From NCBI GenBank assembly GCA_947463775.1, contig CANHVD010000412.1, positions 1 through 5,730 of the forward strand: DNA of 5,730 nt, read 5' to 3'. The notes below the pieces were generated by a model. That model was not told the DNA's origin. It made no database searches and worked only from the letters and a program-made list of their open reading frames with translations. Of the stretch, positions 1 to 5,730 are shown in pieces; position 1 is the first letter of the stretch, and the number at the start of each line of letters is the position of its first letter. The stretch comes from Planctomycetaceae bacterium. Lineage in GTDB: Bacteria > Planctomycetota > Planctomycetia > Planctomycetales > Planctomycetaceae. A program made the translations under genes and the position numbers.

Positions 1-145
1 GATTCATCAGGCCCCGCACAACCTCAGGGGATCCAGGAATGCGAGTCATACGTTGAGCGCGAATCACTTCCTGCACGCGATGAACTTCGACGCCGAGATA
101 CATCGTTCCAACACGGAAGGTGCAGTATGAATTTGAGGCCACCAT
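1..145 (-). CDS. cheW: Chemotaxis coupling protein CheW, N-terminal 48 residues only (runs off the left edge)
   Basis: CheW is a cytoplasmic adaptor that docks the CheA kinase onto the tips of chemoreceptors. Reading leftward from the ATG at 145 gives an open frame of 48 codons to the window edge. Its residues 7-17 (YCTFRVGTMYL) and 18-48 (GVEV..VQEVIR..RMTRIPGSPEVVRGLMN) fit the first strands of the CheW fold: the conserved 'F.vg...+GvEv..VqEVi' strand pair, then the 'tr.P.sp..v.GlmNlRG' helix and strand. A TGA stop lies upstream in the same frame, with no ATG, GTG or TTG between, so the start is ATG 145 or the adjacent GTG at 142. No strong Shine-Dalgarno match precedes it. It lies 124 bp downstream of cheA on the same strand, consistent with a cheA-cheW unit. 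A P5-like fragment of another CheA cannot be fully excluded, but the immediate N-terminal start argues for CheW. Confidence 0.88.
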   Translation of the reverse strand, partial: MVASNSYCTFRVGTMYLGVEVHRVQEVIRAQRMTRIPGSPEVVRGLMN

Positions 146-176
146 GGATATTTCACTTTCGTGGATTTGTGCTGTT

Positions 177-232
177 GAGAATTCAGATTTGAAATTTCAG
201 ATTCGAAACTTGAAATCTGGTATTTGAAATCG
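177..232. repeat. Degenerate heptamer repeat tract A (8 units)
   Basis: Read in 7-base steps from 177 the plus strand gives GAGAATT, CAGATTT, GAAATTT, CAGATTC, GAAACTT, GAAATCT, GGTATTT, GAAATCG. Each unit starts with G or C, has an A-rich middle and generally ends in T-rich bases, approximating SARATTT. The reverse complement of (GAAATTT)n is a rotation of (CAAATTT)n, so mixing G- and C-led units creates inverted repeats, for example CAGATTT at 184-190 against AAATCTG at 213-219. The 13-mer TGAAATTTCAGAT at 190-202 recurs exactly at 2941-2953. The function is unknown; it may be a mobile or slippage-derived intergenic repeat. Confidence 0.6.
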
Positions 233-254
233 TCGAGGGGATTCGAAGCGAGAA

Positions 255-267
255 GCCAGAGACTGGC
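255..267 (-). terminator. Short hairpin just after the cheA stop; possible weak terminator or 3'-end stem
   Basis: On the minus strand GCCAG-TCT-CTGGC forms a perfect 5-bp stem with a 3-base loop, starting two bases after the cheA TAG codon. It is followed by the pyrimidine-rich TTCTCGCTTC rather than a true T-run, so strong intrinsic termination is unlikely. It could stabilise a processed 3' end or weakly reduce read-through into cheW. Confidence 0.25.
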
Positions 268-269
268 GG

Positions 270-2627
270 CTACGCATTCATTGCGAGTTGTTCAAGATGA
301 ACCACTCGCGTCACCCTGCCGGCGATAATTCGCGTTTCACACGATTCATCCGAGAACGCCTGATCGGGCTCGTTAACGATGTCCACAATTCGTCCGACAA
401 CAACCCCGATGTTTCGTCGGCCATCGTTGTAGACGACCAGCGAAATAGCTCCGTGTTCGTCCGGCTCCACCTGACCGAAGTCGTTCAGTGAAACCAGCGG
501 CATGATCTCGCCTCGGTATTGAACAACCTGCTGCCGTCCGGTTTTCTCGATCGATTCGGAGCGAATCTCTTCGAGTCGCGAAACACTCGACAGCGGAATC
601 GCGGCTCTTGTCCCATCCTGAGGATCGACGATGAGCCATGAAATGCCCATGATGTTTTGTTCGCCTCGATTGTCTGAGTTGTCAATCAAAGATCGAGTTC
701 CATGAGCGCTCAGAACGTGAGACTGTTGAGCAATCCCGAGGACGTCCAGAATCAGTGAGACGGTGCCGTCGCCCATGATGGTTGAACCCGCATAAGTGGC
801 GAGCCCCTTCAGATGCTGACCAAGCGGCTTGACGACGATTTCCTGAGTGTCATTGATGTGGTCCACGACCAGCCCGAACTGGCGATCTTCCGCCTGCAGG
901 ACAACAATGTTCACAACATCACACGAACGACGTTCATCGTCCGATCGTCGCGGCCGCAGCTTCAGTTCTTCGTCAAGGAAGACCAGTGGCAGCAACTGGC
1001 CTCGAAGTCGATAGACAGGGACGGAATGCATGAGCTCGATATCTTTGCGAGCCCGCTCGCCTTCCAGTCGAACCAGTTCCAGCAGGCTGACCTGAGGAAT
1101 GCAGTAACGATCCTCGTCACATGTGACAATCAGAGCCGGCACAATGGCCAGCGTCAGAGGAATCTTAATTCGCAGGGTCGTCCCCTGGCCCATGGTGCTG
1201 TGAATGTCGAGTGTTCCGCCGATCTTCTCGACGTTTGTCTTGACGACATCCATCCCGACGCCGCGGCCTGACACGTTCGTGACTTTGGCAGCCGTTGAGA
1301 AACCGGGCAACAGAATCAACTGGATTGCATCGCGATCGGGCATGGCCGCAGCCTGCTCCGGCGTAATCATTCCTTTTTCAATGGCCTTCTGACGCACTCG
1401 GTCCACATTGATCCCGGCACCATCGTCCGCGATTTCAATGTTGACCTGACCGCCTTCGTGGTACGCTCGCAGCCAGAGTGTTCCCTCCGCTGACTTCCCG
1501 TTGGCCTTACGAACTTCTGCCGTTTCGATCCCATGGTCGACGGAGTTGCGAACGATATGTGTCAATGGGTCTTTAATGGCTTCCAGAATCGTCTTGTCGA
1601 GTTCTGTCTCGGCACCATCCATCTTCACTTGAACCTGCTTGCCACAACTGATGGACAAGTCTCTTACAACGCGAGGCAGCTTGCTCCACGCATTGCGGAT
1701 CGGCTGCATACGAGTCTTCATGACTCCTTCCTGCAGTTCCGTCGTGATCAGGTTGATTCTTTGAGAAGCCGCTGCCAACGCTGCGTCTTCAATTCCCTGA
1801 CTAAACTGCATGATTTGATTGCGAGCCAGTACAAGCTCCCCGACAAGGTTCATCAGTTTGTCGAGCAGATGTACGTCGATGCGGACCGAAGAATCAGCCG
1901 CTGAGCCGCCTCCGTTACCGCCTTCACCGTTGTCAACAGGACGGGCTTCCTTCTTCACGGCCGGGACTGCTGCCGATGGCTTTGCCGGAGCAGGATGCTC
2001 ATCATCATGGTCTGCGGCAACTTCCACTATAGTCTTCGACACGGTCGCTGGTGTTTCCGTCGGAGCTGCCTCGGACGACACGACCTTAGTCTTTGATTTG
2101 CTGCTCTTCGATTTCTTGCTCTTTGTTGTCGACTCAGCGACAGCCGCTGCGACATCGTTGCTGAGCTCTCGAATGACTTGCTCGACTTCAATCTCAGCCT
2201 GTTCGGTGGTTGATGCCGGAGCTGCCGGCGGTGCTGCCGACTCGCCGTTCTTTAGTCGTCCCAACGTGGCAACCAGAGTTTCATAGGCTTCTTCGCCTTC
2301 TGTACCAGTGCTGTCGATCTGTCCCAGAATGCTGCGAACAGCATCCACCATGGACAAGAGCCCCGATGTGATTTCTGCGTTCAACTGCAACGCACCGTCG
2401 CGCAACCGCACTAGAAGGTTTTCACCGACGTGCGTAATGTGCTCGAGCTTCGGGAAGGCCAGGAACCCCGACGTGCCCTTGATGGTGTGAATCGTGCGAA
2501 AGATACTGGACAACCGACTGCGGTCATCAGGAGCATCCTCCAGCGCCATCAGGTCCTTGTCCAACTGGTCAAGGTTCTCGTAACTCTCTACCAAAAACTC
2601 TTTGACGATATCGTCGAGCATTTCCAC
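270..2627 (-). CDS. cheA: Chemotaxis sensor histidine kinase CheA with two C-terminal CheW-like domains
   Basis: CheA autophosphorylates on histidine in response to chemoreceptor state and passes the phosphate to a response regulator such as CheY. Domains of the 785-residue product: P1 phosphotransfer domain about 3-110, with phospho-acceptor His47 in RTIHTIKGTSG; a low-complexity Ala/Pro/Lys/Gly linker about 130-246 with no recognisable P2 domain; P3 dimerisation helices about 247-325 (LLDKLMNLVGELVLARNQ); P4 ATP-binding domain about 326-490, with N box HIVRNSVDHG (Asn361), G1 DDGAGI (401-406), F box PGFST (441-445) and G2 GRGVGMD (454-460); P5 CheW-like domain about 495-635; and a second CheW-like domain about 663-781. 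All catalytic boxes look intact. The usual length is near 650 residues; the excess is the linker and the second C-terminal domain. The start is GTG at 2627, with AAAGGTAG ending 6-8 bases upstream; ATG at 2621 (MLDDIVKEF) is an alternative. cheW follows on the same strand. Confidence 0.97.
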   Translation of the reverse strand: MEMLDDIVKEFLVESYENLDQLDKDLMALEDAPDDRSRLSSIFRTIHTIKGTSGFLAFPKLEHITHVGENLLVRLRDGALQLNAEITSGLLSMVDAVRSILGQIDSTGTEGEEAYETLVATLGRLKNGESAAPPAAPASTTEQAEIEVEQVIRELSNDVAAAVAESTTKSKKSKSSKSKTKVVSSEAAPTETPATVSKTIVEVAADHDDEHPAPAKPSAAVPAVKKEARPVDNGEGGNGGGSAADSSVRIDVHLLDKLMNLVGELVLARNQIMQFSQGIEDAALAAASQRINLITTELQEGVMKTRMQPIRNAWSKLPRVVRDLSISCGKQVQVKMDGAETELDKTILEAIKDPLTHIVRNSVDHGIETAEVRKANGKSAEGTLWLRAYHEGGQVNIEIADDGAGINVDRVRQKAIEKGMITPEQAAAMPDRDAIQLILLPGFSTAAKVTNVSGRGVGMDVVKTNVEKIGGTLDIHSTMGQGTTLRIKIPLTLAIVPALIVTCDEDRYCIPQVSLLELVRLEGERARKDIELMHSVPVYRLRGQLLPLVFLDEELKLRPRRSDDERRSCDVVNIVVLQAEDRQFGLVVDHINDTQEIVVKPLGQHLKGLATYAGSTIMGDGTVSLILDVLGIAQQSHVLSAHGTRSLIDNSDNRGEQNIMGISWLIVDPQDGTRAAIPLSSVSRLEEIRSESIEKTGRQQVVQYRGEIMPLVSLNDFGQVEPDEHGAISLVVYNDGRRNIGVVVGRIVDIVNEPDQAFSDESCETRIIAGRVTRVVHLEQLAMNA

Positions 2628-2633
2628 GGGTGT

Positions 2634-2641
2634 CTACCTTT
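2634..2641 (-). promoter_or_regulatory. Ribosome binding site of cheA
   Basis: The minus strand reads AAAGGTAG here. AAGGT ends 8 bases before the GTG at 2627 and 14 bases before the in-frame ATG at 2621. The spacing favours the GTG start, although the match to AGGAGG is only partial. Confidence 0.45.
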
Positions 2642-2684
2642 CGCTTCGCGCTCTTTCACGCGTCAGAGAAATGTTGAATGACAA

Positions 2685-2700
2685 ACCGCTAAGGGGCGGT
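2685..2700 (-). repeat. Small perfect inverted repeat in the cheA leader
   Basis: ACCGC at 2685-2689 pairs with GCGGT at 2696-2700 around a 6-base loop. On the minus strand it is followed by TTTGTC (sharing the last stem base), too short a T-run for a confident terminator. It lies 58 bases upstream of the cheA GTG and could be a leader hairpin or chance. Confidence 0.25.
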
Positions 2701-2920
2701 CGTCGCGTTCCCGTGATCGTTTAACTGCGTTGCTTTCTTGCTACGCAATCTTTGCGCATGTTGCCTGTTTTCAACACGCTGGTGCAGTTGTGCCGACTTT
2801 GCCATCTTAATTCGCGTTAACCCTGCCCTCCCGACGCAGTAAGCTCATCTTCCGTGGCGGTGAGATTTTTACGACGTGCCGCGCTTACCGTAGCGGGGCA
2901 TTCGTCCCAGCACCGCGGAC

Positions 2921-2962
2921 TGAATCACACATCTCAAATGTGAAATTTCAGATCTCAAATTG
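2921..2962. repeat. Degenerate heptamer repeat tract B (6 units)
   Basis: In 7-base steps from 2921 the plus strand reads TGAATCA, CACATCT, CAAATGT, GAAATTT, CAGATCT, CAAATTG. ATCTCAAAT occurs at 2931-2939 and again at 2952-2960, exactly three units apart. TGAAATTTCAGAT at 2941-2953 is identical to 190-202 in tract A. The tract lies 38 bases after the hydrolase stop codon, so it could fall in the 3' untranslated region of that mRNA. Confidence 0.55.
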
Positions 2963-3000
2963 GCATTCGCTGTCGCATGGCCCGTGTGGCCGGCAGCTCC

Positions 3001-5556
3001 TCATTTCTCCGCCACGAACTTCACCGGCAATGGAATGTCCAGAGTATCCTTGTTCGCCGTAAAGCCATCTCCCGCGATGTCGACGAACACGGGATTGCTT
3101 AAAGCGGTCGGATGCTGATTTCCCCACATCGGGCCCATGATGTCTCCCAGAACCTGAGTTCGATGCCCCGTCAGAACAACAATATGCGCATCCTCAGTCA
3201 GTTCCACATCGACCGTGCGATCAAACTTCACGACATCCGTGCCAAACATGTCCGGGTGTGTGTCCCGAGAGAACGTCAGTTTGTCACTGCGACGCCCGTT
3301 GACCAGGACAATCACCGTGTCAACGTCCAGCCAGTTCGGACATTGAACTCGGATCTTCGCACGCACCTTCTTTGACTTCGCGACCAGATCCTGCCCGGAG
3401 ATGACCGGGTCTTGATTTGACTCTGCTTCCGTGAAGATCGCTTCAAGATAGGGGCCATTCGACATAATCAAATGGCCTTCGCGTGAGGCATCTCTCATCT
3501 CATCAGAGTTGATCTTTGCCGGATCATCGGTTGAGGATCTGATCCATAATTTCAATCCGCCCGAACCGTGAAAGTTGTAGTGCGAGTCAGTATTGACGAC
3601 TCCGTAGATGCGGAATCCCTGGTTCAGAAGCTGCAGCCAGTTCAGCGCCGTCTGGTTGCCAATCGTCTTGCCGTCTCGCACTTCAAACTGCGAAGGCTTC
3701 AGCAGCGGATCAATCGGATGAATTTCCATGACGTTCATCAAACTGAATGATCGTGAGTAGCCTTCATCCGGAGTTTTGTTGCCGTCGCGATCATAAAATA
3801 GCCAACCAAGATCCGGATGATTCTGCTGAATCAGTTTCACACTGTTGTTGTCCCACGCGGCAATGCGTTCCATCTGCGTTTCCGGACTGGCATCCGTCAC
3901 CGGCGCGCCGCCGTCTTGTGTGCGAGGCTTAAAGATCAACGGGAACACATTCTGGTGATTCAATGGCAGAGGTGTCCCGGTCAGCTCCATTCCGGACACA
4001 GTCGCCATAAAGGCCTTCGCGCGGAGTTGCGTCAAGTGATGCTCATAAGTGCTGATGCGGTTATGCTCGGTGCACGGAGCAAACTCGATGTGCTCCCCGA
4101 TGAGATTCAACACCCGTCCCAGCTGGCTGGAGGTGTTATCGCCGGACGGAGAACTGTGACTGTGAAAATCCGCACTGACCCAGCCCGTCGTATCCACGAC
4201 GCGGGGCAACTTGACAGACATATCGGTTGTTTTTCCATCATCAATCTTCAGCGTGCGATACTCCGCGTGATATTCCGAACCACGACTCACGGTTAGTTCA
4301 TATTCTCCGGCCTCCAGAGCGACTTCCACTCGACCGTTGGCGGTGTAGGCCAGATTTTTTACGAGCTGTTCGCCAGTCTCCGGAGCCCAGTCCGGCGTTG
4401 GCGTCTCACCTTTGCCCTTAAACTGAAGCTTGGCCGGAATATCGCGTCCCTGAGCATCCGTGATCAGGATTCTTGCGTTGCCCTGCGTGAGATCATCCAG
4501 CTTAATCTCGATCACGCCCTTCTTTGACACTTCAAAAGTCCGAGGCTTCAATTCTCGTCCCGCGAGGCTTACTTTCGCGGTGTACTCGCCTCGCGGCAGA
4601 CGAACCTGAGTCACACCATCGCTTCCGGCGACTGTCGTTCCACGACTTGTCTCACCGGAGCTCAGAGCGAGACGAGCGTAGGAGACGTGCCGACCATTGG
4701 AGGTTATTGCGATAGCGACTTTCTCCAGACTGTCACCATGACCAGTCGACTCGTCATAGTCTGCCATCACATTCGGGAGATCCCAGTTCACAAAGATGTG
4801 CCGAACCAGCTCAAAACTTTCGCCCGGCTTTATCACAATCGGCTTTCCATCAATCGGTTCGTACACCAGCATCGATTCGCGAGCGTTCCCGTTGACTCGA
4901 ATACGATACCCCGGAGCGTGAATGCCATAAGCTTGTCGCCAGAAAACATCATGCACCCAGAACAGATCATGCGTTCCTGCCGGAGACTTGAGCATGTCTT
5001 CCTTACCGCCATCGGCTCGCACATCATCTTCCAGTGCAAGAGTCAGGTCGGCTTTCGTCGTGTTCGTCCACACAGACGTCGCCGTCAAGTATTTTGCATC
5101 GCCGGGCAGGCTCCAGATGACCGAATAAGCCGCCTTGCTGTCCGAACCTTCAGCACTGACGGTGACACTTCCATCACCGGTCTTCAGGCCGGAAAACGCG
5201 AAGGCTCGCCGCCCCGGATAGAATGCACTCAGCTGATCGCTTTCAAAGTTTCTGCGTGTGAGGTCGATCAAACAGCCGCCAATCTCGCGAACCGTCATAT
5301 TTGCATTTCGAGTCGCTACCGGCTGAGCAATCACGGCCCTGAGATGCTGATTCTGTAGTGTGGTGTCGCCATAGATGGCATCCACCTCCTTGCCCTGCGG
5401 AACCAATGCATCCCAGTTTTCAGCATTCAGCTCCTGAACAACTGTCGCCTCCTGCGCGATCAGAGAATCCGTATGCACCAGACCTGAAGCAACTACGGCG
5501 GCCGAAACGAGAATTGCTACTCGGGAGCCGTTACGGAAAGGATTGTTCACGAGCAT
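3001..5556 (-). CDS. Exported CehA/McbA-type metallohydrolase (PHP fold), 851 residues
   Basis: This is a predicted metal-dependent hydrolase of the PHP superfamily, CehA/McbA branch, whose named members cleave carbamate or amide bonds; the substrate here is unknown. Counting from ATG 5556: signal peptide 1-34 (Arg8 and Arg12, hydrophobic 13-27, likely cleavage after SLIA), so the mature protein should act outside the cytoplasm. Residues about 35-270 are beta-rich and unassigned. About 278-355 and 359-452 resemble carboxypeptidase-regulatory-like beta-sandwich modules (LPRGEYTAKV, LEAGEYELTV). The PHP domain spans about 460-700, with likely metal ligands in DFHSHSS (His465, His467), CTEHN (Glu497, His498), QNHP (His580), EIHP (Glu611, His613) and TDSH (Asp657, His659). 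The C-terminal 150 residues are beta-rich. All metal motifs appear intact. The ATG at 5556 has GGAG 8 bases upstream and gives a normal signal peptide; an in-frame GTG at 5586 would add 10 residues. It is separated from cheA by 373 bp, so a shared operon is doubtful. Confidence 0.9.
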   Translation of the reverse strand: MLVNNPFRNGSRVAILVSAAVVASGLVHTDSLIAQEATVVQELNAENWDALVPQGKEVDAIYGDTTLQNQHLRAVIAQPVATRNANMTVREIGGCLIDLTRRNFESDQLSAFYPGRRAFAFSGLKTGDGSVTVSAEGSDSKAAYSVIWSLPGDAKYLTATSVWTNTTKADLTLALEDDVRADGGKEDMLKSPAGTHDLFWVHDVFWRQAYGIHAPGYRIRVNGNARESMLVYEPIDGKPIVIKPGESFELVRHIFVNWDLPNVMADYDESTGHGDSLEKVAIAITSNGRHVSYARLALSSGETSRGTTVAGSDGVTQVRLPRGEYTAKVSLAGRELKPRTFEVSKKGVIEIKLDDLTQGNARILITDAQGRDIPAKLQFKGKGETPTPDWAPETGEQLVKNLAYTANGRVEVALEAGEYELTVSRGSEYHAEYRTLKIDDGKTTDMSVKLPRVVDTTGWVSADFHSHSSPSGDNTSSQLGRVLNLIGEHIEFAPCTEHNRISTYEHHLTQLRAKAFMATVSGMELTGTPLPLNHQNVFPLIFKPRTQDGGAPVTDASPETQMERIAAWDNNSVKLIQQNHPDLGWLFYDRDGNKTPDEGYSRSFSLMNVMEIHPIDPLLKPSQFEVRDGKTIGNQTALNWLQLLNQGFRIYGVVNTDSHYNFHGSGGLKLWIRSSTDDPAKINSDEMRDASREGHLIMSNGPYLEAIFTEAESNQDPVISGQDLVAKSKKVRAKIRVQCPNWLDVDTVIVLVNGRRSDKLTFSRDTHPDMFGTDVVKFDRTVDVELTEDAHIVVLTGHRTQVLGDIMGPMWGNQHPTALSNPVFVDIAGDGFTANKDTLDIPLPVKFVAEK

Positions 5557-5564
5557 TCGCCGAA

Positions 5565-5568
5565 CTCC
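5565..5568 (-). promoter_or_regulatory. Ribosome binding site deciding the hydrolase start
   Basis: The minus strand reads GGAG here, 8 bases before the ATG at 5556. The GTG at 5586 has no comparable match at a suitable distance. This supports the 851-residue protein over the 861-residue version. Confidence 0.5.
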
Positions 5569-5645
5569 GGGAATAAAGGGAGGCACTCATATGTGTTCCG
5601 CATCTTTTCTGTTGTTCTCGGTATTCGCAAGCCAATCAATGTTAA

Positions 5646-5655
5646 GTTTCGAAAC
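5646..5655. promoter_or_regulatory. Perfect 10-bp palindrome upstream of the hydrolase
   Basis: GTTTCGAAAC is its own reverse complement and lies 90 bases upstream of the hydrolase ATG, where an operator could sit. No promoter hexamers around it are convincing and I do not recognise the regulator, so this is only a candidate site. Confidence 0.2.
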
Positions 5656-5730
5656 GCACTGCCAACCAAATCGTCTTTGCCAGCCTGCTTTGTCGTGGCC
5701 GCTCTCTCGCCCTTAGCGCTGTTGTTCTAC

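Larger units (their letters stand above)
146..269 (-). other. cheA-cheW intergenic spacer
   Basis: This 124-bp spacer holds no reading frame I can support. It contains a short hairpin directly after the cheA stop and an AT-rich tract with 7-bp periodicity, both listed separately. The part nearest cheW lacks a clear promoter or a strong ribosome binding site. Whether cheW is co-transcribed with cheA cannot be decided from the sequence. Confidence 0.6.
2628..3000 (-). other. Intergenic region between the hydrolase gene and cheA
   Basis: This 373-bp gap should contain the 3' end signal of the hydrolase mRNA and the cheA promoter. It holds the cheA ribosome binding site, a heptamer repeat tract, a 5-bp inverted repeat at 2685-2700, and a plus-strand stem followed by five T at 2847-2870. 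A 38-codon minus-strand frame at 2689-2805 lacks a Shine-Dalgarno match. I saw no good sigma-70, sigma-28 or sigma-54 type promoter on the minus strand. After the hydrolase stop there is only a short GGCC/GGCC pairing (around 2978-2991) without a T-run, so no clear terminator. Confidence 0.6.

Noticed and set aside
177..232. CRISPR array
   Set aside because: The repeat unit is only 7 bp with no spacers, so it does not fit a CRISPR array.
813..1271. 152-codon plus-strand frame opposite the cheA P4/P5 region
   Set aside because: It is antisense to highly conserved kinase and CheW-like domains; no ribosome site or recognisable motif.
1819..2286. 155-codon plus-strand open frame opposite cheA
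   Set aside because: It lies antisense to the Ala/Pro/Lys-rich linker of CheA; its Ser/Ala/Phe-rich product mirrors that low-complexity coding sequence and matches no family I know.
2700..2820. Sigma-28 or sigma-54 type promoter before cheA
   Set aside because: The best sigma-28 alignment (TAAA, 15 bases, GACGACCG) matches only half of the -10 element, and no GG/GC pair with the right sigma-54 spacing and flanks was found.
4687..5358. 223-codon plus-strand open frame opposite the hydrolase gene
   Set aside because: It is fully antisense to a gene with a signal peptide and intact catalytic motifs. The product (His/Arg-rich, no domain pattern) looks like a shadow frame.
5557..5586. GTG at 5586 as the start of the hydrolase
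   Set aside because: The added residues MPPFIPGVRR lengthen the n-region of the signal peptide and the GTG lacks a well-placed Shine-Dalgarno match, whereas the ATG at 5556 has GGAG 8 bases upstream. Still possible.
5625..5675. Possible sigma-70 promoter on the minus strand (TTGGCA, 15-base gap, TAACAT) before the hydrolase
   Set aside because: The -10 match is only 4 of 6 and the spacing is too short.

Overview
The window carries two large genes and the start of a third, all read leftward on the minus strand. In transcription order they are: a secreted metallohydrolase of the CehA/McbA type with a PHP (polymerase and histidinol phosphatase) fold, a chemotaxis histidine kinase CheA, and the first 48 codons of a CheW coupling protein that runs off the left edge. 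No tRNA, rRNA, CRISPR array, insertion sequence or phage gene was seen.

The organism is probably a planctomycete, or a close relative in the PVC superphylum. This is inferred from the moderate GC content, the style of the CheA (Ala/Pro/Lys-rich linker and an extra CheW-like domain at the C-terminus), a very large exported CehA/McbA hydrolase, and AT-rich degenerate heptamer repeats in the intergenic gaps. No single diagnostic marker gene is present, so the assignment is tentative.

Layout from left to right: 1-145 is the 5' part of cheW (minus). 146-269 is a 124-bp spacer with a small hairpin just after the cheA stop and a 7-bp-period repeat tract. 270-2627 is cheA (minus). 2628-3000 is a 373-bp gap with a second heptamer tract, several weak hairpins and the cheA ribosome binding site. 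3001-5556 is the CehA/McbA-like hydrolase (minus; its reading frame stays open to a GTG at 5586, but the ATG at 5556 has the better ribosome binding site and signal peptide). 5557-5730 is its upstream region, which also holds a 41-codon plus-strand frame with a good Shine-Dalgarno match.

CheA and CheW would work together: CheW links CheA to chemoreceptors, and CheA phosphorylates a response regulator. No receptor, CheY, CheB or CheR lies in the window. The hydrolase is separated from cheA by 373 bp and has no evident link to chemotaxis. I found no convincing novel multi-gene system. The most unusual items are the paired heptamer tracts flanking cheA and the tandem CheW-like domains of CheA.
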